64,000 bases of DNA, from NCBI RefSeq assembly GCF_008638345.1, contig NZ_VTVA01000002.1, forward strand, positions 310,001 through 374,000, in the 5' to 3' direction. Positions 59,795 through 64,000 of the stretch are shown piece after piece (within the stretch, counting starts at the first letter, position 1; every line of letters begins with the position of its first letter). Made by a program: the position numbers and the translations under genes. The notes below the pieces were generated by a model, which had not been told where the DNA came from, ran no database searches, and was given only the letters and a program-made list of their open reading frames with translations. Source of the DNA: Pseudomonas saliphila. GTDB lineage: Bacteria > Pseudomonadota > Gammaproteobacteria > Pseudomonadales > Pseudomonadaceae.

Positions 59795-60952
59795 TTAACG
59801 TCCTACGGCTGGTTGTTGCGGCTCTGGCTGCGTCTGCTCGTCAGCGGCAAGCTGGCGAACCGCAATATAACGGGCACTGCGTCGCGTCTTGTCAGCCACC
59901 TGGCCGACCAACTGGCCGCAGGCTGCATCGATATCCTCGCCCCGAGTGATACGCACTGTCACGTTATAACCCGCTTTGTACAGTATGTCCTGAAACCGGC
60001 GAATCACATTGTTGCTGGGACGCTCGTAGCCCGAGTGCGGGAACGGATTAAAGGGGATCAGGTTGATCTTGCACGGGGTATCGCGCAGCAGCTCGATCAT
60101 CTGTTCGGCGTGCTCAGGCTGGTCGTTCACATCCTTGAGCAGGGTGTATTCGATGGTCAACACCCGCTTCTCGCCGAGCCGGTTCATATAGTTATTGCAT
60201 GATTCCAGCAGCATCTTCAGCGGGTACTTCTTGTTCAGCGGCACCAGCTGACTACGCAATTCATCGTTGGGCGCATGCAGCGACAACGCCAGTGCGACAT
60301 CGGTAACCGTCGCCAGCTTATCGATCATGGGCACGACGCCTGAGGTAGACAGCGTCACCTTGCGCTTGGAGATGCCGTAACCCATGTCATCCATCATCAG
60401 GGTCATCGCGTCCACCACGTTGTCGAAGTTGAGCAGAGGCTCACCCATGCCCATCATCACTACGTTGGTGATCGCCCGGTCCGCGGTGGCCGGCACGCTA
60501 CCGAAGGACTTGTTGGCGACCCACACCTGGCCAATGATTTCGGCCACGGTCAGGTCGCTGTTGAAACCCTGCTTGCCTGTCGAGCAGAAGCTGCAGTCCA
60601 GTGCACAGCCAGCCTGGGATGACACACACAGGGTGCCGCGCCCGTTCTGCGGGATGTAGACGGTCTCAACACAACTACCGGACGCCACGCGCACAACCCA
60701 CTTGCGCGTGCCGTCCTTGGAAATATCTTCGCTGACCACTTCCGGGCCGCGAATCTCGGCAATGGCCTTGAGCTTTTCGCGCAGGGCCTTGCCGACATTG
60801 GTCATTTCATCAAAGCTGTCCACACCGCAGTGATGGATCCACTTCATGATCTGACCGGCACGAAAACGCTTTTCCCCGAGCTGTTCGAAGAAGGCTTCCA
60901 TTTTCGGCTGGGTCAGACCCAGCAGATTGATTTTGCCGTTTGCATCAGTCAT
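59795..60952 (-). CDS. rlmN: Dual-specificity 23S rRNA/tRNA adenine C2-methyltransferase RlmN
   Basis: A radical-SAM enzyme that methylates A2503 of 23S rRNA and A37 of some tRNAs. The 385 residues hold the [4Fe-4S] motif Cys116-x3-Cys120-x2-Cys123 and the C-terminal methylated cysteine in DAACGQL. The start [12 protein letters not shown] at 60952 matches family practice. It is 35 bp downstream of ndk. It is the second intact Fe-S enzyme next to the reduced isc locus. Confidence 0.97.
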   Translation of the reverse strand: MTDANGKINLLGLTQPKMEAFFEQLGEKRFRAGQIMKWIHHCGVDSFDEMTNVGKALREKLKAIAEIRGPEVVSEDISKDGTRKWVVRVASGSCVETVYIPQNGRGTLCVSSQAGCALDCSFCSTGKQGFNSDLTVAEIIGQVWVANKSFGSVPATADRAITNVVMMGMGEPLLNFDNVVDAMTLMMDDMGYGISKRKVTLSTSGVVPMIDKLATVTDVALALSLHAPNDELRSQLVPLNKKYPLKMLLESCNNYMNRLGEKRVLTIEYTLLKDVNDQPEHAEQMIELLRDTPCKINLIPFNPFPHSGYERPSNNVIRRFQDILYKAGYNVTVRITRGEDIDAACGQLVGQVADKTRRSARYIAVRQLAADEQTQPEPQQPAVGR

Positions 60953-60987
60953 GGCGTTCACATCACTTTGGTATGGAGAATTGCTGA

Positions 60988-61419
60988 TCAGCGAGTGCGC
61001 GAGCACAACTCGGTTTCAGCAAAGAAATAGCCGATTTCACGCGCCGCGGAGGTAGTGGAATCAGACCCGTGTACTGCGTTGGCATCAATGGATTCAGCGA
61101 AGTCAGCACGGATAGTGCCGGCATCAGCTTCCTTCGGATTGGTGGCGCCCATCAGCTCACGATTCTTGAGTACTGCGCCTTCGCCTTCCAGAACCTGAAC
61201 AACGACAGGGCCGGAGGTCATGAAGCCGACCAGATCCTTGAAGAAAGGACGCTCTTTATGTTCAGCGTAGAAGCCTTCGGCATCGGCCTGGGACAGCTGT
61301 ACCATTTTGGCAGCGATAACGCTCAGGTTCGCCTGCTCGAAGCGGCTAATGATCTGACCAATAACATTCTTGGCAACGGCATCGGGCTTGATAATGGACA
61401 GGGTGCGTTCAACGGCCAT
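60988..61419 (-). CDS. ndk: Nucleoside diphosphate kinase Ndk
   Basis: Ndk equalises NTP pools by phosphotransfer via a phospho-histidine. The 143 residues show [10 protein letters not shown] with Lys11, and the catalytic His117 in NAVHGSDS; the C-terminus FAETELCSR is typical. It has its own promoter (61479-61508). In P. aeruginosa iscX lies directly upstream; here iscS does. Confidence 0.99.
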   Translation of the reverse strand: MAVERTLSIIKPDAVAKNVIGQIISRFEQANLSVIAAKMVQLSQADAEGFYAEHKERPFFKDLVGFMTSGPVVVQVLEGEGAVLKNRELMGATNPKEADAGTIRADFAESIDANAVHGSDSTTSAAREIGYFFAETELCSRTR

Positions 61420-61478
61420 GAAACTCTCCAGATAGATGGTTTAAGGATAGAGGATTACAAAGATTTGTTAACCCGCGG

Positions 61479-61508
61479 ATTATACGCAGGTTGCACGGAA
61501 ATACGTAA
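61479..61508 (-). promoter_or_regulatory. Promoter of ndk
   Basis: Minus strand: -35 TTACGT (61503-61508), 18-bp spacer, perfect -10 TATAAT (61479-61484), about 60 bp upstream of the ndk ATG, in the 130-bp gap after iscS. Confidence 0.6.
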
Positions 61509-61549
61509 CAGCAGCGGCGGCAGACTTATCGGGAAACAAATCCCCGAAC

Positions 61550-62704
61550 CTAGCCCGCCTGACGCAGACGCCCGACCACGTCACACAGCACCTCGGCTGC
61601 GCGCCGGGCTTCCTGTTCGGTGGTGAAACGCCCCAGCGACAATCGAATGGAGCTGTGCGCCAAAGCATCCGACAGTCCGATGCCGCGCAGCACATAGGAA
61701 GGTTCCACCGTCGCTGAGGTGCAGGCGGAGCCCGTCGACAATGCCAAATCCCGCAATGACAGCAGCAGGAGCTCACCGTCGACGTCGTCGAAGGCCAGGT
61801 TCAGGTTATGCGGAATGCGCTGCTCGGCGCTGCCATTCAGATGCACACCGGACAGCCCGCTGAGCCCGCCCATTAGAACATCACGCAATGTACTGATATG
61901 CCGGTGCTCGGCGTCAAGCACCGCACCGGCGATCGCGAAGGCCTCTCCCATCCCCACAATCTGGTGGGTCGGCAAGGTGCCAGAACGCATGCCGCGCTCA
62001 TGACCACCACCATGAACGATCGCCTGGGGGCGTACATCCAGCGTGCGGCGCACATACAATGCACCCACGCCTTTGGGGCCGTAACTCTTGTGGGCACTGA
62101 AGGACATCAGATCGACGGGCAGCGCCTTGAGATTGATCGGCAGCTTGCCAGTGGACTGCGCTGCATCAACGTGGAACAGCACGCCGCGCTCGCGCGCTAC
62201 GGCGCCCAGCGTCGCAATATCATTGATGGTGCCGATCTCATTATTCACGTGCATCAGCGTGACCAGCACTGTGTCGCTGCGGATCGCTTCCTGCAGCGTC
62301 TCGACCGAGATGATCCCGTCGGCGCCGGGCTCCAGATAACTGACGTCGAAGCCTTCGCGCTCCAGCTGCTTGCAGCTGTCGAGGACTGCCTTGTGTTCGA
62401 TGCGCGAGGTGACAATGTGCCCGCCTCGGTCGCGCAATGCGCGGGCGAGGCCCTTGATGGCCAGGTTATTGGATTCAGTCGCACCGGAGGTCCAGACGAT
62501 CTCGCGGGGGTCGGCGCCGACCAGATCGGCTACCTGGCGACGCCCGAGCTCGACCGCTTCCTCGGCCTGCCAGCCATAGATATGCGAGCGCGACGCCGGG
62601 TTGGCAAAATTGCCATCCATGGTCAGACACCCCATCATCTTTTCCGCCACGCGCGGGTCAACCGGGGTAGTCGCTGCATAGTCGAGATAAATAGGTAGCT
62701 TCAT
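61550..62704 (-). CDS. iscS: Cysteine desulfurase IscS, C-terminally shortened
   Basis: This PLP enzyme takes sulfur from cysteine for Fe-S clusters and thionucleosides. The 384 residues align with E. coli IscS from the first residue ([18 protein letters not shown]): PLP Lys206 in SAHKSYGP and the mobile-loop Cys328 in STGSACTSA sit at identical positions. It ends at RLRQAG, 20 residues short, lacking the C-terminal tail (LSPLWEMYK...SIEWAHH in E. coli) that is part of the IscU-docking region. GAGG lies 6 bp before the ATG; cysE stops 7 bp upstream. iscR, iscU, iscA, hscBA, fdx and iscX are all absent here. Confidence 0.95.
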   Translation of the reverse strand: MKLPIYLDYAATTPVDPRVAEKMMGCLTMDGNFANPASRSHIYGWQAEEAVELGRRQVADLVGADPREIVWTSGATESNNLAIKGLARALRDRGGHIVTSRIEHKAVLDSCKQLEREGFDVSYLEPGADGIISVETLQEAIRSDTVLVTLMHVNNEIGTINDIATLGAVARERGVLFHVDAAQSTGKLPINLKALPVDLMSFSAHKSYGPKGVGALYVRRTLDVRPQAIVHGGGHERGMRSGTLPTHQIVGMGEAFAIAGAVLDAEHRHISTLRDVLMGGLSGLSGVHLNGSAEQRIPHNLNLAFDDVDGELLLLSLRDLALSTGSACTSATVEPSYVLRGIGLSDALAHSSIRLSLGRFTTEQEARRAAEVLCDVVGRLRQAG

Positions 62705-62711
62705 GGAGACC

Positions 62712-63539
62712 TCAGCGCTGCGCCTGTTGCGGAGCCGGCTCGGCTGCAACGGCTTCATCCTCGGTGGAGGCTTCCTCCTTGAGCGCCTCGAAATCCTCGT
62801 CATTGAGCGTCGGCAAATCCTTGGCACAGTAATCACTGCCCAATTCCTTGAGCGCTTCACACACCCCTTCCAGCCGACCATCGACGGCATGCATATGATC
62901 CAGCATCTGACCGATCGCCTTGGCCACAGGATCCGGCATGTCGTTGGTCACGCCGTAGGCATCAAAGCCGAGCTTTTCCGCCATGGCTTTACGCTTGGCG
63001 CAGGTCGCATCAGCCTCGCTGAGCGGCTCCTTGAGAATGATACGCCCAGGGATACCCACAGCGGTTGCTCCGGCGGGTACCGCTTTGGTCACGACAGCAT
63101 TGGAGCCGATCTTGGCGCCCGCCCCCACAATGAAGGGGCCGAGGACCTTGGCACCTGCGCCCACCACAACACCGTCTTCCAGGGTCGGGTGCCGCTTGCC
63201 CTTGTTCCAGCTGGTGCCGCCCAGCGTGACGCCCTGATAAAGGGTGACGTCGTCGCCGATTTCCGCCGTCTCACCGATAACCACACCCATGCCGTGATCG
63301 ATGAAAAACCGTCTGCCGAGCTTCGCCCCCGGATGTATTTCGATACCCGTCGCCCAGCGTGCGAAGTTGGAGACCATGCGCGCCAATAGTTGCGCGTTTC
63401 TGACCCACAATGCGTGTGCCAGGCGGTGCAGCCAGATTGCATGCAACCCCGGATAGCAGAACAGCACCTCGAGCGTATTACGGGCGGCTGGGTCCCGGTG
63501 AAACACGCTGGCGATGTCTTCCTTCATACGCTTGAACAT
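62712..63539 (-). CDS. cysE: Serine O-acetyltransferase CysE
   Basis: CysE acetylates serine for cysteine synthesis, the substrate of IscS downstream. The 275 residues have an N-terminal helical domain ([19 protein letters not shown]), a left-handed beta-helix with hexapeptide repeats ([32 protein letters not shown]) and a variable acidic, Ala-rich tail of about 80 residues. The start at 63539 is the family start; an upstream GTG-type start would overlap trmJ. It sits between trmJ and iscS, with iscR missing. Confidence 0.96.
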   Translation of the reverse strand: MFKRMKEDIASVFHRDPAARNTLEVLFCYPGLHAIWLHRLAHALWVRNAQLLARMVSNFARWATGIEIHPGAKLGRRFFIDHGMGVVIGETAEIGDDVTLYQGVTLGGTSWNKGKRHPTLEDGVVVGAGAKVLGPFIVGAGAKIGSNAVVTKAVPAGATAVGIPGRIILKEPLSEADATCAKRKAMAEKLGFDAYGVTNDMPDPVAKAIGQMLDHMHAVDGRLEGVCEALKELGSDYCAKDLPTLNDEDFEALKEEASTEDEAVAAEPAPQQAQR

Positions 63540-63543
63540 TGGC

Positions 63544-64000
63544 TTAACGTCTCCGCTCACCGGACGCCTGTACGCCGATGGCTTTCTGGGTTTCAGTCAG
63601 GATACCGCGCAATATATTCATTTCCACCTGGTTTATTTGCACTCGGCCGTACAAGCGGCGCAGGCGCGGCATCAATTGACGGGGCTTCTCCGGATCGAGA
63701 AACCCGATTTCAACCAATACCTGCTCCAGGTGCGTGAAATAGCGCTCCAGTTCTTCAGCGGTAGCCGGAATCTCGTTCTGGCGGTTGGTGGTTTCCAGTT
63801 TGTGCATTTTAGTCGGCTGGCCCTGTCGCTGCAGGTAAGCCATGCGCAGCTCATAGGCCACCACCTGCACTGCCGCGCCCAGATTCAACGAGCTGAACTC
63901 AGGATTCGACGGGATGTGCACATGAAACTGGCAGCGCTGCAACTCCTCACTGGTCAGCCCCGAGTCCTCGCGACCGAACACCAGCGCAATCTCGGCGCTG
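63544..64000 (-). CDS. trmJ: tRNA (cytidine/uridine32-2'-O)-methyltransferase TrmJ, 5' end outside the window
   Basis: TrmJ 2'-O-methylates position 32 of several tRNAs. Only the last 151 residues are present. They begin within the SPOUT knot at [14 protein letters not shown], followed by [25 protein letters not shown], which forms the SAM-binding trefoil knot, then a C-terminal helical domain. It is the upstream neighbour of cysE (gap 4 bp) and probably in one operon with cysE and iscS. Confidence 0.95.
   Translation of the reverse strand, partial: SAEIALVFGREDSGLTSEELQRCQFHVHIPSNPEFSSLNLGAAVQVVAYELRMAYLQRQGQPTKMHKLETTNRQNEIPATAEELERYFTHLEQVLVEIGFLDPEKPRQLMPRLRRLYGRVQINQVEMNILRGILTETQKAIGVQASGERRR

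Noticed and set aside
61420-61549. Remnants of iscU, iscA, hscBA or fdx in the iscS-ndk gap
   Set aside because: Read in all frames, the 130 bp contain no stretch resembling these proteins. It holds the ndk promoter and leader only.
62705-62890. N-terminal extension of IscS into cysE
   Set aside because: The extra 62 codons overlap cysE out of frame, and IscS similarity begins exactly at MKLPIYLDY.

Overview
The window is a chromosomal housekeeping segment of a Pseudomonas-type gammaproteobacterium. Protein sequences (SecA, FtsA, MurC, MurD, FtsI, CysE, IscS) and gene order follow the Pseudomonas pattern: argJ-secA, the dcw cell-division cluster, rnpB, rsmI-lpoA-yraN-diaA-dolP, sspBA, petABC, rplM-rpsI, zapE-zapG, and later guaBA, xseA, leuA, der-bamB-yfgM-hisS-ispG-rodZ-pilF-rlmN-ndk and cysE-trmJ. 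The DNA looks evenly GC-rich. I see no tRNA or rRNA gene, insertion sequence, prophage or CRISPR array. A lineage close to but distinct from P. aeruginosa is likely; this is inference from remembered family sequences.

Layout. 1-6.2 kb: argJ, secA and an anchored M23 peptidase on the minus strand, with dciA on the plus strand. 6.3-24 kb: the dcw cluster on the minus strand, transcribed from mraZ to lpxC (mraZ rsmH ftsL ftsI murE murF mraY murD ftsW murG murC ddlB ftsQ ftsA ftsZ lpxC). It has a well-formed promoter and a three-repeat MraZ box at 24.03-24.09 kb and ends at a canonical terminator after lpxC. 24.3-24.6 kb: RNase P RNA. 24.7-29.1 kb: rsmI, divergent from the envelope and replication operon lpoA-yraN-diaA-dolP. 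29.2-34.1 kb: sspBA, cytochrome bc1 (petABC), rpsI and rplM, all minus. 34.3-37.9 kb: an aldo/keto reductase, zapE, a hydrolase and zapG. 37.9-41.5 kb: a four-gene MCE/Mla-type lipid transport operon whose permease carries a STAS-like N-terminal domain. 41.7-43.1 kb: a methyltransferase and a ZIP-family metal transporter. 43.2-46.5 kb: guaBA. 46.6-52.1 kb: xseA, a second M23 peptidase, a YbdG-like MscS channel and leuA. 52.3-64 kb: der, bamB, yfgM, hisS, ispG, rodZ, pilF, rlmN, ndk, iscS, cysE and a truncated trmJ, all minus.

The strongest departure from expectation is at the end. In P. aeruginosa the stretch between trmJ-cysE and ndk holds the whole isc iron-sulfur operon (iscR iscS iscU iscA hscB hscA fdx iscX). 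Here only iscS remains, 7 bp after cysE, with ndk starting 130 bp later. This IscS keeps its catalytic Lys206 and Cys328 but ends about 20 residues early and lacks the C-terminal tail that in E. coli IscS is part of the IscU-binding region. Fe-S enzymes next door (IspG, RlmN) keep their cluster ligands, so Fe-S assembly must be encoded elsewhere and this IscS may serve mainly other sulfur-transfer tasks. Smaller points are paired hairpin repeats in several intergenic regions, a strong terminator just ahead of der, a long hairpin in the leuA leader and a possibly leaderless xseA mRNA. I found no clear novel multigene system.
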